DNA of 64,000 nucleotides from Mesorhizobium sp. B2-8-5 (lineage in GTDB: Bacteria; Pseudomonadota; Alphaproteobacteria; Rhizobiales; Rhizobiaceae). Each line of letters starts with the position of its first letter. Position 1 is the stretch's first letter. Made by a program: the position numbers and the translations under genes. This document shows positions 29,278-38,159 of the stretch, one piece after another. The stretch is from assembly GCF_006440675.2 (NCBI RefSeq), contig NZ_CP083951.1:6109501-6173500 (forward strand), read 5' to 3'. The notes below the pieces were generated by a model. The model was not told where the DNA came from and did no database searches. It saw nothing but the letters and a program-made list of their open reading frames with translations.

Positions 29278-30093
29278 ATGACGATCAGGCTGGTTCTCGC
29301 CGGTTGCGGCAATATGGGTTACGCCATGCTCTCGGGCTGGCTGAAATCCGCCAAGCTCGAGCCGCAAGCGGTGTTCGTGGTCGAGCCCAACGCGGAACTG
29401 CGCCAGCGCGCCGAACATCTGGGCTGCCGTGCCGCCGCCGACGCCGCCGGCATTCCGGCCGATGCCGTGCCCGATCTTGTCGTCATCGCTGTAAAGCCGC
29501 AGGTGATCCGCGAGGTGACGGCGCACTACAAGCGCTTCGGCGACGGCAGGACCAGCTTTCTCTCCATCGCCGCCGGCACGCCGGTCGCCACCTTCGAGGA
29601 AATTCTGGGCGAGCTCGCGCCGGTGATCCGCTGCATGCCGAACACCCCGGCGGCGATCGGCAAGGGCATGATGGTGGTGTTTTCCAACCCGCTGGTCTCG
29701 GACGACGTCCGCCGTTTCGTTGCCGAACTGCTTTCGGCGAGCGGCGTCGTGACGACGATCGACGACGAAGGCCTCATGGACGCCGTGACCGCCGTCTCCG
29801 GCTCCGGCCCGGCCTATATCTTCCACTTCATCGAGGCGCTGACGGTTGCGGCCGAGAAGGCCGGCCTGCCCGCCGCGACCGCCAAGCTGCTTGCCATGCA
29901 GACCGTCTTCGGCGCCGCCTCGCTTGCCGCCGAAAGCGACGAGGAGCCGGGCGCGCTGCGCCAGCAGGTGACCAGCCCCAACGGCACGACCGCCGCCGCG
30001 CTTGCCGTGCTGATGGGCGGCGACCGGCTGACGAAGCTCGTCACCGAAGCCGTGGAAGCGGCGCGGCTCAGGTCGATAGAGCTGGGCAAGTAG
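29278..30093 (+). CDS. proC: Pyrroline-5-carboxylate reductase
   Basis: Last step of proline synthesis, reducing pyrroline-5-carboxylate with NAD(P)H. The 271-residue protein starts VLAGCGNMGYAML (Rossmann) and carries the ProC signature region with MPNTPAAIGKG, AVSGSGPAYIFHFIEAL and QVTSPNGTTAAAL. Strong ribosome site GGAGG seven bases before ATG 29278. The open frame begins further upstream inside the repeat, which I treat as non-coding. Stands as a single gene. Confidence 0.96.
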   Translation: MTIRLVLAGCGNMGYAMLSGWLKSAKLEPQAVFVVEPNAELRQRAEHLGCRAAADAAGIPADAVPDLVVIAVKPQVIREVTAHYKRFGDGRTSFLSIAAGTPVATFEEILGELAPVIRCMPNTPAAIGKGMMVVFSNPLVSDDVRRFVAELLSASGVVTTIDDEGLMDAVTAVSGSGPAYIFHFIEALTVAAEKAGLPAATAKLLAMQTVFGAASLAAESDEEPGALRQQVTSPNGTTAAALAVLMGGDRLTKLVTEAVEAARLRSIELGK

Positions 30094-30226
30094 CACCCTA
30101 ACACGATCCGGGAAACAGCCCAGCCTGGCATGCGCCAAGCCGGCCAGGCCGGATCGACGATTGCTATACCGGCTAACCGGTTCCCCAAACAATCGGTGGG
30201 TTTCCCTTTGGCCCAAGGATTGCCGA

Positions 30227-30303
30227 TTGACTTTGGCATAGGCCACCCAGATAAAACTTTCGTTCGCTGACAGAAGCAAATGTTCATTCGCTCGACTGAA
30301 CAT
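30227..30303 (+). promoter_or_regulatory. Candidate promoter and operator upstream of the PTS genes
   Basis: In the 321-bp gap before the IIC gene, TTGACT (30227-30232) and GATAAA (30250-30255) are spaced by 17 bases, a plausible sigma-70 promoter. A perfect inverted repeat ATGTTCA (30280-30286) and TGAACAT (30297-30303) lies where the early transcript would begin, the usual position of a sugar-repressor operator. TTTCGTTCG and TTCATTCG also recur here. No repressor gene is in the window. Confidence 0.45.
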
Positions 30304-30414
30304 GCCGGCCTCGTCGGCGAGTGGGGAGTGCCTCGGCCGGGAGGGCCGAGGCGTCATTGAGTTGCGGGCATCATTCATGCTTCGAGCCGAAGCCGATGCC
30401 CCTGGGGAGGTAGA

Positions 30415-31821
30415 ATGGACACCATACTTGCAGGCTTAAAAGGAGCCATCGACACGCTCGGCGCGACAGTGCTCTTGCCGATCGTCATTTTCATCATCGC
30501 CGTGGTCCTTGGAGCCAAGGTCAGCAAGGCCTTCCGCGCCGCCATCACGATCGGCGTCGCGTTCATCGGCATCAACCTCGTGCTCGGCCTGATGTTCACC
30601 TCGATCGGCGACGTCGCCAAGGCGATCGTCACCAACACCGGCATCCATCGAGACATCATCGATGTCGGCTGGCCATCCGCCGCCGCGATTGCTTTCGGTT
30701 CGTCGGTCGGCCTCTGGGTCATTCCGGTCGGCATCCTGGTCAACATCGTGCTTCTGCTCACGCGCATGACACGCACGCTCAATGTCGACGTCTGGAATTT
30801 CTGGCACTTCGCCTTCGTCGGCTCGCTGGTCGTCGCCGCCACCAACAATCTGGCATACGGCATCATCATTGCGGCGCTTGTCGCGGCGCTTGCGCTGCTC
30901 TTCGCCGACTGGTCGGCGCGCGCGGTGCAGCAGTTCTACGGCGTGCCCGGCATTTCCGTGCCGCATCTCGCCTCGGCGCAGATCCTGCCGATCGCCATCG
31001 TCCTCAACTGGATCATGGACCGTATCCCCGGGATCAACCGCATCAACATCAGCACCGAGACCATCGAGCGCCGCTTCGGCGTCTTCGGCGAGCCGGTGAT
31101 ACTCGGGCTCATCATCGGCCTGGTGCTCGGCCTGATCGCCTTCTACAACGCCGGCGATCTCGGCACCGTGCTGGCCAAGGTGCTCGGCACCGGCATGACG
31201 CTGGCGGCGGTGATGCTGCTTCTGCCGCGCATGGTGAAGATCCTGATGGAAGGCCTGCTCCCGGTTTCGGACGCCGCGCAGGAATTCGTGCGCAAGCGCA
31301 CCGGCGACCGCGAGTTGCTGGTCGGGCTCGACTCCGCCATTCTGATCGGCCATCCGGCGGCGATCTCGTCGTCGCTGATCCTGGTGCCGATCGCAATCAT
31401 CCTGTCGATCATCCTGCCCGGCAACCGCGTCATCCTGTTCGCCGACCTCGCCGTCATTCCGTTCATCGTCGCGATGACCGCGCCGCTGGTCAGGGGCAAC
31501 GTCTTTCGCATGGTCGTCATCGGCACCGTGACGCTGGCCGTCGGCTTCTACGTCGCCAACGCGCTGGCGCCGCTGTTCACAAGTGCTGCCGTCGCGTCGG
31601 GCTTCAAGCTGCCGGCGGATGCGCTGCAGATCACCTCCGTGGTCGACGGGTTCCTTTGGGTTCCTTATGTGATCATCGAAGCGATCCAGGGGCTCGGTAT
31701 CATCGGTATCGTCATCATCGCGGTGGTCATCGCGGCGCTGTTCCTGTTCTACCGCCGCAACCCGCTCGGCTGGGAACGCGCCGCCGGCGCCGAGGACGAG
31801 CCGGCCGACGGCACTGCCTGA
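30415..31821 (+). CDS. PTS galactitol-family transporter, EIIC component
   Basis: A 468-residue membrane permease of the Gat/Sgc type (COG3775). It has about 11-12 hydrophobic segments, starts MDTILAGLKGAIDTLGATV as these proteins do, and has the conserved GLDSAILIGHPAAISSSLIL and NVDVWNFWHFAF regions. It would translocate a sugar or polyol that is phosphorylated via the IIA and IIB proteins downstream. GGGGAGG precedes the ATG. The substrate is unknown. A two-hairpin repeat separates it from IIA. Confidence 0.93.
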   Translation: MDTILAGLKGAIDTLGATVLLPIVIFIIAVVLGAKVSKAFRAAITIGVAFIGINLVLGLMFTSIGDVAKAIVTNTGIHRDIIDVGWPSAAAIAFGSSVGLWVIPVGILVNIVLLLTRMTRTLNVDVWNFWHFAFVGSLVVAATNNLAYGIIIAALVAALALLFADWSARAVQQFYGVPGISVPHLASAQILPIAIVLNWIMDRIPGINRINISTETIERRFGVFGEPVILGLIIGLVLGLIAFYNAGDLGTVLAKVLGTGMTLAAVMLLLPRMVKILMEGLLPVSDAAQEFVRKRTGDRELLVGLDSAILIGHPAAISSSLILVPIAIILSIILPGNRVILFADLAVIPFIVAMTAPLVRGNVFRMVVIGTVTLAVGFYVANALAPLFTSAAVASGFKLPADALQITSVVDGFLWVPYVIIEAIQGLGIIGIVIIAVVIAALFLFYRRNPLGWERAAGAEDEPADGTA

Positions 31822-31830
31822 ACCGGTTTA

Positions 31831-31930
31831 GATCGTGATGGCGTTTCGTTGAATCGCCGTCACGATCCAACTCTTTGTTGGAGCATGATCTTTCTCCGAA
31901 AACCGGTTCCCACTTTTCGGGATCATGCTC
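31831..31930. repeat. 100-bp two-hairpin mosaic element (type B second hairpin)
   Basis: Hairpin 1 pairs GATCGTGATGGCG (31831-31843) with CGCCGTCACGATC (31855-31867, one mismatch). Hairpin 2 pairs GAGCATGATC (31881-31890) with GATCATGCTC (31921-31930), with inner CCGAAAA and TTTTCGG around an AAAACCG...CACTTTT core. It lies inside the PTS operon between IIC and IIA and resembles Rhizobium intergenic mosaic elements. Confidence 0.9.
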
Positions 31931-31950
31931 TAGCCTGAAACTGAAACGAT

Positions 31951-31984
31951 CGTGCGCCCCGAAGCCTATACGGCGGGGCGCACG
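31951..31984 (+). promoter_or_regulatory. Hairpin upstream of the IIA start
   Basis: Perfect 11-bp arms CGTGCGCCCCG (31951-31961) and CGGGGCGCACG (31974-31984), 24 bases before the IIA start codon. No T-run follows, so it is more likely an RNA processing or translation-affecting stem than a terminator. Confidence 0.5.
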
Positions 31985-32007
31985 GTTCGCATCAAATGGA
32001 GTAGCCC

Positions 32008-32469
32008 TTGTCCAATGGCCTGATCCAACTGCTGGACCCAGAGGCGGTGGTCCTCGGCTCCGACGCTTCGACCAATGAGGAGATCATCCGCATCCTGGCC
32101 TCCAGGCTGGAAGCGCTGGGCTACGTCAAGAGCAGCTATGCCGACGCCGTCGTGCGGCGCGAGATGACGATCCCGACAGGCTTGCCGCTGGAGCGCGCCG
32201 ACAATGTCGCGGTTCCGCACACCGACCCCGAACATGTGCTTAAACCGGGGGTGGCGATGGGCACGCTCAAGCGACCCGTCACCTTCGCCAATATGGAAGA
32301 TCCCGACGAGAAGCTGCCGGTGGGCTTCGTGTTCCTGCTTGCCATCAATGACAAGGACAAGCAGATTGACACGCTGCAGACCGTCATGGCCACCATCCAG
32401 AATCCCGCGGTGCTGGATGGCTTGAGGACGGCCAGGACCTTCGATGACGTCCGCGCCATTCTCAGCTGA
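32008..32469 (+). CDS. PTS sugar transporter subunit IIA
   Basis: A 153-residue PTS EIIA type 2 (fructose/mannitol/Gat fold) protein. The phospho-His is His71 in NVAVPHTDPEHV. It takes phosphate from HPr and passes it to IIB. The start codon is TTG with GGAG seven bases upstream; no in-frame ATG exists early enough. IIB follows 14 bases after the stop. Confidence 0.92.
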   Translation: MSNGLIQLLDPEAVVLGSDASTNEEIIRILASRLEALGYVKSSYADAVVRREMTIPTGLPLERADNVAVPHTDPEHVLKPGVAMGTLKRPVTFANMEDPDEKLPVGFVFLLAINDKDKQIDTLQTVMATIQNPAVLDGLRTARTFDDVRAILS

Positions 32470-32483
32470 CAAGAGGAAAGAAC

Positions 32484-32771
32484 ATGTCCAGACAGAAAAC
32501 CATTCTTTTTGCCTGCGGCACGGGCGTCGCGACCTCGACGGCGGTCAATGCCGCGGTGACCGAGGCGATGAAGAAGCGCGGCCTCACCTTTCACGCGCAG
32601 CAGGCCAAGGCCACGGAAGTGCCCGGACTGGCCGATAGCGTCGACTTTATCGTCGCCACCACGCCCATCTCGGCATCCGTGACCAAGCCGGTGATCAAAG
32701 GGCTCCCCTTCCTCACCGGCATCGGCAAGGACAAGGCGCTTGACGACATCGAGACGGAACTGCGCAAATAG
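32484..32771 (+). CDS. PTS galactitol-family subunit IIB
   Basis: A 95-residue EIIB of the Gat type. The phosphocysteine is Cys11 in ILFACGTGVATST. It relays phosphate from IIA His71 to the substrate in IIC. Strong AGAGGAAAG ribosome site. Its stop lies seven bases from the end of the convergent COG4091 gene. Confidence 0.93.
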   Translation: MSRQKTILFACGTGVATSTAVNAAVTEAMKKRGLTFHAQQAKATEVPGLADSVDFIVATTPISASVTKPVIKGLPFLTGIGKDKALDDIETELRK

Positions 32772-32778
32772 CAGCGGC

Positions 32779-34119
32779 TCAGCCCGACAGGGCTGGTGAA
32801 GCAACCTTCGCTCCGTAGAGCATGTCATCCTGCAGCCGGCGCAGGGCGTAGAGCCTCGTCGTCCGGTCCGGCGCAGCATTGTCCTCGGTCAACAACGCAC
32901 CCTTCCTGACAGACTTCAGCACCTTGCCGCCTTCGAGCAGACCGACCGGCACGGCACGACTGGCGCGCGCATCGGCAATCGTCATGGTCCAGGAGCGGTA
33001 GCAGGTCTCGCCGATGGCATCGAAGGTCTCGCCCGCGGCAAGGTCGCGCTTGGCGACCGCGCAGACTTCGGCCACCGGCCTCGGCAGAGGCACCATGTCG
33101 GGCTTGCCGTGGAGCATGATGCGGGCGGCGGTGAGCGGCACCTCCAGCGAAGTCAGGTGAAAGGGCCGGAACAAGCCGTAATAGGGGCCGTGGCCGACAT
33201 GGAGATCGTCCAAGCGCTCGACAATGCGCGGATGCATCGCCTCGACGATGACGAAGACGCCGGGCGCCACGCCCTTGCCGATCGTATAGTCGACGACGCC
33301 CTTCCTCGACAGGAGGCCGCCGTCCTCCCGTGGGATCAAAACCTTGGCCAGTTGATCGCGATCGGCCTTGGGGCCGTGCATGCCGGGGACATCCGGGACC
33401 AGGCCGGTGGCATTGGCGATGGCGCACATCTCGACCATGGTTTTCGAGCCATCGACGAACTCGACCAGCATGCGCGGGTTCATGTTGCGCCGCGCCGCCT
33501 CTTCCCGATAATCGTCCGGAACGGCGTCATGGTTGAGCGGATTGTTCTTGCCCTTGCCGGCCGCGACGATGCCTAGCCCAAGCGCCGAGGCGAACTCGAT
33601 CAGTTCCATGCAGCTCGACGGCTCGTCGCCCGCGCCGACCGAATAGACGACACCCAACCGGTCGGCCTGATGCTTCAGGTAGCAGCCGATGGTCACGTCG
33701 GCCTCGACATTCATCATCACCAGATGCTTGCCATGCTGCATGGCCATCAGGTCGAAATCGGCAGCGACGCCGGGTTTGCCGGTGGCGTCGATGACGACGT
33801 CGATCAGCGGGTTGGTGACCAGCATCTCGTTCGAGGTGATGGCGATCCTGCCGCTCTCGATCGCCCGGGTGACCCCGGAGCCGGTCTCGGTCTCGGCCGC
33901 CATCGCCTCGTCGCCATAGGCGATGCGGATCGCCTCGCGGGCGGTGTGCGGGCGCCGCGTGGAAATGGCCGCGATCGAAATGCCCGGCATCAGCATGCCC
34001 TGCGTCACCAGATCGGTACCCATCTCGCCGGACCCGATGACGCCGATGCGCACCGGCCTGCCCTCGGCGGCGCGCCGGGCAAGATCGCGGGCAAGCCCGG
34101 TCAAGGCGACATTGGTCAT
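32779..34119 (-). CDS. COG4091 oxidoreductase with C-terminal SAF domain (homoserine dehydrogenase-like, DRL relative)
   Basis: A 446-residue NAD(P)-dependent enzyme. The Rossmann motif is GVIGSGEMG (29-34 as GxGxxG). NVEADVTIG and GAGDEPSSCMELIEFA follow, and the C-terminal part is an SAF domain (AVAKRDLAAGETFDAIG). The family includes the Brucella DXR-like enzyme DRL, which replaces DXR in isoprenoid synthesis, and many paralogues of unknown substrate. Adjacency to a Gat-type PTS suggests a sugar-phosphate substrate here. The ATG at 34119 was chosen because homologues start near here; no strong ribosome site is visible. Confidence 0.85.
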   Translation of the reverse strand: MTNVALTGLARDLARRAAEGRPVRIGVIGSGEMGTDLVTQGMLMPGISIAAISTRRPHTAREAIRIAYGDEAMAAETETGSGVTRAIESGRIAITSNEMLVTNPLIDVVIDATGKPGVAADFDLMAMQHGKHLVMMNVEADVTIGCYLKHQADRLGVVYSVGAGDEPSSCMELIEFASALGLGIVAAGKGKNNPLNHDAVPDDYREEAARRNMNPRMLVEFVDGSKTMVEMCAIANATGLVPDVPGMHGPKADRDQLAKVLIPREDGGLLSRKGVVDYTIGKGVAPGVFVIVEAMHPRIVERLDDLHVGHGPYYGLFRPFHLTSLEVPLTAARIMLHGKPDMVPLPRPVAEVCAVAKRDLAAGETFDAIGETCYRSWTMTIADARASRAVPVGLLEGGKVLKSVRKGALLTEDNAAPDRTTRLYALRRLQDDMLYGAKVASPALSG

Positions 34120-34530
34120 GCAAGAAAATCCACGGCTTTTTTGCTTCGGCCCGCAATACAGGGAACGATCCGCTTTTGCCAATCAAACCAGGCTGAAACG
34201 GCGATTTCTTGCGCATGCTTTGCAAGGCCGCAGCAGATTTTGCGGGAGCTTGTGCATGGCCGCCGCACGATTCGCCGTTTCTTTCAGGCCATTAACCATT
34301 GCAGCGCGCTTTGAACGGGAAAAGTCCGACGGCCGCCCCCGGTTTCTGTGCCATTTTTGCTACAGGCTTTGGCCCTAATGCCCGGAACCGTGCTTTTGAG
34401 AGGTGTCTAATCCATTATATGCTCACAACCTCGAAAAATCTGATAGATACTGGCCGAAAGCTCCGGTGGCAGGCTTGGGCAAATAAGCGCCAATAAAAAA
34501 ATAACGGCGCGGGGATAGCACGGGGTAGAA
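34120..34530. other. Intergenic region before the type I secretion operon
   Basis: About 410 bp without a supportable gene. The right part is AT-rich (34410-34510) and probably holds the tolC-like promoter. A short open frame at 34299-34496 lacks coding character. Confidence 0.5.
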
Positions 34531-35979
34531 ATGACCAGGACGGGTAAAATTACCGTCGGCTGGCGGATAGCGCTTGCCATTACGGTGTCTATGCTGGCTT
34601 GTGGTAGCGCCAGCGCACTCACACTCAAAGAAGCCGTTGCCGTCGCTGTGGAATCCAATCCGGAGATTGGACAGGCGATCGAAAACCGCGAAGCGATCGA
34701 ATTCGAGCTGCGGCAGGCCAAAGGCCTTTATCTTCCCAGCGTCGATCTGGAAGCATCGACCGGCGTTCGCCGCCTGGACAACGATACACGGCGAGCGCTC
34801 GACCAGGATCATGAAGCGCTTTATCCGAACGAGGCCGATCTCACGGTCTCGCAGACGCTTTATGACAGTGGCGCAAGGCGGGCCGAACTGAACCGCCAGG
34901 CCTCGCGGGTCGACGGCGCTTCCTTCAGGGTTCTGGAACGGTCCGAGTTCATCGGGCTCGCAGTCGTCCAGGACTATCTGGAATACATGCTGCAGGCTTC
35001 GATCGTGGCCGAAGCCAAGAAGAACCTTGGCTTCCATCAGTCCATCCTCGGCGACATCAAGCAAGGCATCGCGGGCGGCGCGCTCAACGACGCCGACCGG
35101 CAGCAGGCCGAGGAACGCCTTTATGCCGCCAAGGCGCGGATGCAGGAAGCGACCGAAGAACTCGAGGCAGCCAAGATCCGCTTCTTCAAGAATGTCGGCA
35201 AGCCGCTGACCAACGCGTCACGGCCGGCCGATGTCGCAGCTGCCCTGCCGCGGTCGCTGGACGATGCGATCGGGCTCGCCAGGCAGAACAATCCACGCGT
35301 CCATATGGCCAACAGCGACATCGATGCCGCCGCTTCGCTGGTCGACGCGGCGCGGGCGAAATACGGCCCGACAATCACCGCCGAAGGCGTCGCCCGGGGC
35401 GGGTATGACATCGACGGCGACAATGGCGACGCGAGCGACCTGCAGGCCCGGGTGGTGCTGCGCTGGAACCTCTATCGCGGCGGCATCGACAAGGCCAACG
35501 AACAGGAACAGATCCGCCGCACCAGCGAGCAGCGGCTTGCGATGCACCAGGTGCTGCGCGAGATCGAGGAAGCCGTGCGCACCTCGTGGGACCGCCGCTT
35601 CCGCCAGGCGGAACTGGCAAAGACGCTGCGGCAGCAGGCAGCCACCAATGAAAAGCTGGTCGCCTCCTATCGCGAGCAGTTCAAGGTCGGGCAGCGCTCG
35701 CTGCTCGATGTGCTCGATGCCCAGAACACGCGCTTCAACACCGCGACACTGGCCGACACGTCGTCCTACGCGTCGCTGTTTGCCCAGTACCGGCTGCTGG
35801 CCGCGACCGGCGAATTGCTGAAGACACTCAACATCCAGCCGGCCAAGCAGGCCGCGGCCTACGCCCGTGAGGAATTCGGTGTGCCGGCTACGGCCGATAC
35901 CGAGACCTATGCGCGGACGCCGTCGGAGCAGAAGAACGATCTGCCGTTCGACATCCTCGCGCCGGTCAGGAAAAAGTAG
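34531..35979 (+). CDS. TolC-family outer membrane channel of type I secretion
   Basis: A 482-residue outer membrane efflux protein. The signal peptide ends near Ala29 (SMLACGSASA). Two OEP repeats follow, beginning LTLKEAVAVAVESNPEIGQA and, in the second half, LDDAIGLARQNNPRVHMANS, with the typical YDSGARRAEL and YRGGIDKANEQ turns and GQRSLLDVLDAQNT near the end. First gene of the tolC-ABC-hlyD-RHH operon, all rightward; it forms the outer-membrane conduit for the adhesin encoded downstream. Confidence 0.95.
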   Translation: MTRTGKITVGWRIALAITVSMLACGSASALTLKEAVAVAVESNPEIGQAIENREAIEFELRQAKGLYLPSVDLEASTGVRRLDNDTRRALDQDHEALYPNEADLTVSQTLYDSGARRAELNRQASRVDGASFRVLERSEFIGLAVVQDYLEYMLQASIVAEAKKNLGFHQSILGDIKQGIAGGALNDADRQQAEERLYAAKARMQEATEELEAAKIRFFKNVGKPLTNASRPADVAAALPRSLDDAIGLARQNNPRVHMANSDIDAAASLVDAARAKYGPTITAEGVARGGYDIDGDNGDASDLQARVVLRWNLYRGGIDKANEQEQIRRTSEQRLAMHQVLREIEEAVRTSWDRRFRQAELAKTLRQQAATNEKLVASYREQFKVGQRSLLDVLDAQNTRFNTATLADTSSYASLFAQYRLLAATGELLKTLNIQPAKQAAAYAREEFGVPATADTETYARTPSEQKNDLPFDILAPVRKK

Positions 35980-36017
35980 CCGATGTAGCGTCGATCTTCG
36001 GTCCTTCGGGGCGGATC

Positions 36018-38150
36018 GTGAACCAGCAACCCAATATCCTGTCGCCCAAGGAGGCTTTCAAAGCCTGCTTCTGCGCTGTCGCTGCCTATCTCGGCAGGCC
36101 GAGCGCGGAAACCGTGCTGTTCGCCGGCGTGCCGATTTCGGAGACGCGCATCGAGCCCGACGAAATCCGCCACTTGGCCGAGCGCATCGGCCTGGAGGTC
36201 CAGGATTTCAGCCATCACGATTTCCTGCGTGGCCGCTTCGATCTTCCGGCCATCATCTTCCGCGTCAGCCAATTGCCGGTCGCCCTCCTGGCGGAAATGG
36301 AGGGCGGGCAATATCTGACGGCGCCGCAGGAAAACGGCCGCACCACGATCGCCAGGTCGGAACTCGCCGAAAGCTACATCAGCGGCGGCACATCCTTCTC
36401 GATCACCTATGCCAACCAGGCCGAGGAGATGACGGTCGGCACCGCGGCCCGGATCGAAAGGCGCCACTGGCTGACCGGCACCATGGGGTCGTTCTGGCGC
36501 ACCTATTCAAAAGTGGTGCTGTCAGCGGTGTTCATCAACCTGCTGGCGATCGCCTCGCCGATCTTCACCATGAACGTCTACGACCGGATCCTGCCCAACA
36601 AGGCGATCTCGACGCTGTGGGTGCTGGCGCTCGGCATCGGCGCGGCGATCCTATTCGACCTGCTTCTGAAAACGGCCAGGGCGTCGCTGATCGACTATGC
36701 CGGCCGCAAGGCGGACCTGCGTATCTCCTATCTGCTGTTCGAGAAAGTGCTGAATTCCTCGCTTTCGGCGCGGCCCGGGTCGACGGGCGAATATGCAAAC
36801 CGCGTCACCCAATACGAATTCGTGCGCGAGTTCTTCACCTCGAACACGGTCAGCGTCTTCATCGATACGATCTTCGTCTTCGTCTTCTTGGCTGTCATTT
36901 ACGCCATCGGCGGCTGGCTGGTGATCATACCGGCGTTGGCCTTCGTCATCTCCGTCATCGTCGGGCTGATCACGCAGCGGCGAATCGGCAAGCGGGTCGC
37001 GGCCTCGATGAACGAGGCCTCGCAACGCCAGGCGCTGCTGGTCGAATCCATTTCGACGCTGGAAACGATCAAGTCGCTGCGCGCCGAAGCCTATCTGCTG
37101 CGCAAATGGGGCGAGCACTCGAAGAACGCGGCCAACACGTCGGAGAAGATCAAGGAGCTCTCGGCGGCGGCGGGCAACATCACCGGCGCCATTCAGCAAT
37201 TCGTGACGGTCGCCCTGGTGGTTGGCGGCGCCTATGCGTTCTCGGAAGGCCATGTCTCGACAGGCGCCATCATCGGCACCGTCATGCTGGCCGGCCGCGC
37301 CGTGGCGCCGCTTGGCCAGATCGCCATCACGCTTGCCCGGTTCCGCCAGGCCATGCTGTCGCTCAGGATCATCAACACGATCATGTCGCAGCCAGAGGAC
37401 CGCCCCGATACGGTCGGTTTCGTCAATCGGCCGATCCGCAGCGGGGCGCTGGTCTTCAAGAATGTCGGCTTTGCCTATCCGGGCACGGAAAACGAGGTTC
37501 TGAGCGGGCTCAACATCGCGGTCAGGCCCGGCGAGCGGGTCGGCATCATCGGCCGCATCGGTTCCGGCAAGACCACGATGGGCCGGCTGATCGGCCGGCT
37601 TTTCCTGCCGACGTCGGGGGAATTGCTGCTCGACGGCATCGACATCCGCCAATACCACCCCTCGGAGGTCCGCGCCGCGGTCGGCATCGTCGCTCAGGCC
37701 GGCGACCTGTTTTCGGGAACCATCAAGGAGAACCTCTTGATGGCGGCGCCGGAAGCCACCGACGAGGAGATCATCGATGCGGCGAAGGCCGCCGGCGTCG
37801 ACGACTTCGTCTCGCGGCATCCGCGCGGCTACGACATGAATGTCGGCGAGCGGGGCACCAGTCTCTCGGGCGGACAAAGGCAGGCGGTGGCAATCGCGCG
37901 ACTGCTTTTGACCAAGCCGAAGATCGTCTTCCTCGACGAGCCATCGGGTTCGATGGATCTCGCTTCCGAACGGCAGTTGATCAAGCAGCTCAAGGTGGCG
38001 TTCGACCGCAGCACGACGCTGATCGTGTCGACCCATCGCTACAGCATGCTGGAACTTGCCGACCGCCTCATCGTCATCGACCAGGGCCGCGTCGTCGCCG
38101 ACGGGCCGAAGGAACAAGTCATCCAGGCATTGCAGAAGGCAAATGCCTGA
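36018..38150 (+). CDS. Type I secretion ABC transporter with degenerate C39-like domain (LapB/RtxB type)
   Basis: A 710-residue permease/ATPase with a GTG start. Residues about 1-130 form a C39 peptidase-like domain lacking the catalytic Cys motif, as in exporters of RTX adhesins. Membrane segments lie in residues 150-440. The nucleotide-binding domain has GRIGSGKTT (Walker A, from residue 512), LSGGQRQ (from 616) and KIVFLDEPSG (Walker B). It powers export of the RTX adhesin without N-terminal leader cleavage. The adaptor gene starts nine bases after its stop. Confidence 0.95.
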   Translation: MNQQPNILSPKEAFKACFCAVAAYLGRPSAETVLFAGVPISETRIEPDEIRHLAERIGLEVQDFSHHDFLRGRFDLPAIIFRVSQLPVALLAEMEGGQYLTAPQENGRTTIARSELAESYISGGTSFSITYANQAEEMTVGTAARIERRHWLTGTMGSFWRTYSKVVLSAVFINLLAIASPIFTMNVYDRILPNKAISTLWVLALGIGAAILFDLLLKTARASLIDYAGRKADLRISYLLFEKVLNSSLSARPGSTGEYANRVTQYEFVREFFTSNTVSVFIDTIFVFVFLAVIYAIGGWLVIIPALAFVISVIVGLITQRRIGKRVAASMNEASQRQALLVESISTLETIKSLRAEAYLLRKWGEHSKNAANTSEKIKELSAAAGNITGAIQQFVTVALVVGGAYAFSEGHVSTGAIIGTVMLAGRAVAPLGQIAITLARFRQAMLSLRIINTIMSQPEDRPDTVGFVNRPIRSGALVFKNVGFAYPGTENEVLSGLNIAVRPGERVGIIGRIGSGKTTMGRLIGRLFLPTSGELLLDGIDIRQYHPSEVRAAVGIVAQAGDLFSGTIKENLLMAAPEATDEEIIDAAKAAGVDDFVSRHPRGYDMNVGERGTSLSGGQRQAVAIARLLLTKPKIVFLDEPSGSMDLASERQLIKQLKVAFDRSTTLIVSTHRYSMLELADRLIVIDQGRVVADGPKEQVIQALQKANA

Positions 38151-38159
38151 CCGGAACGC

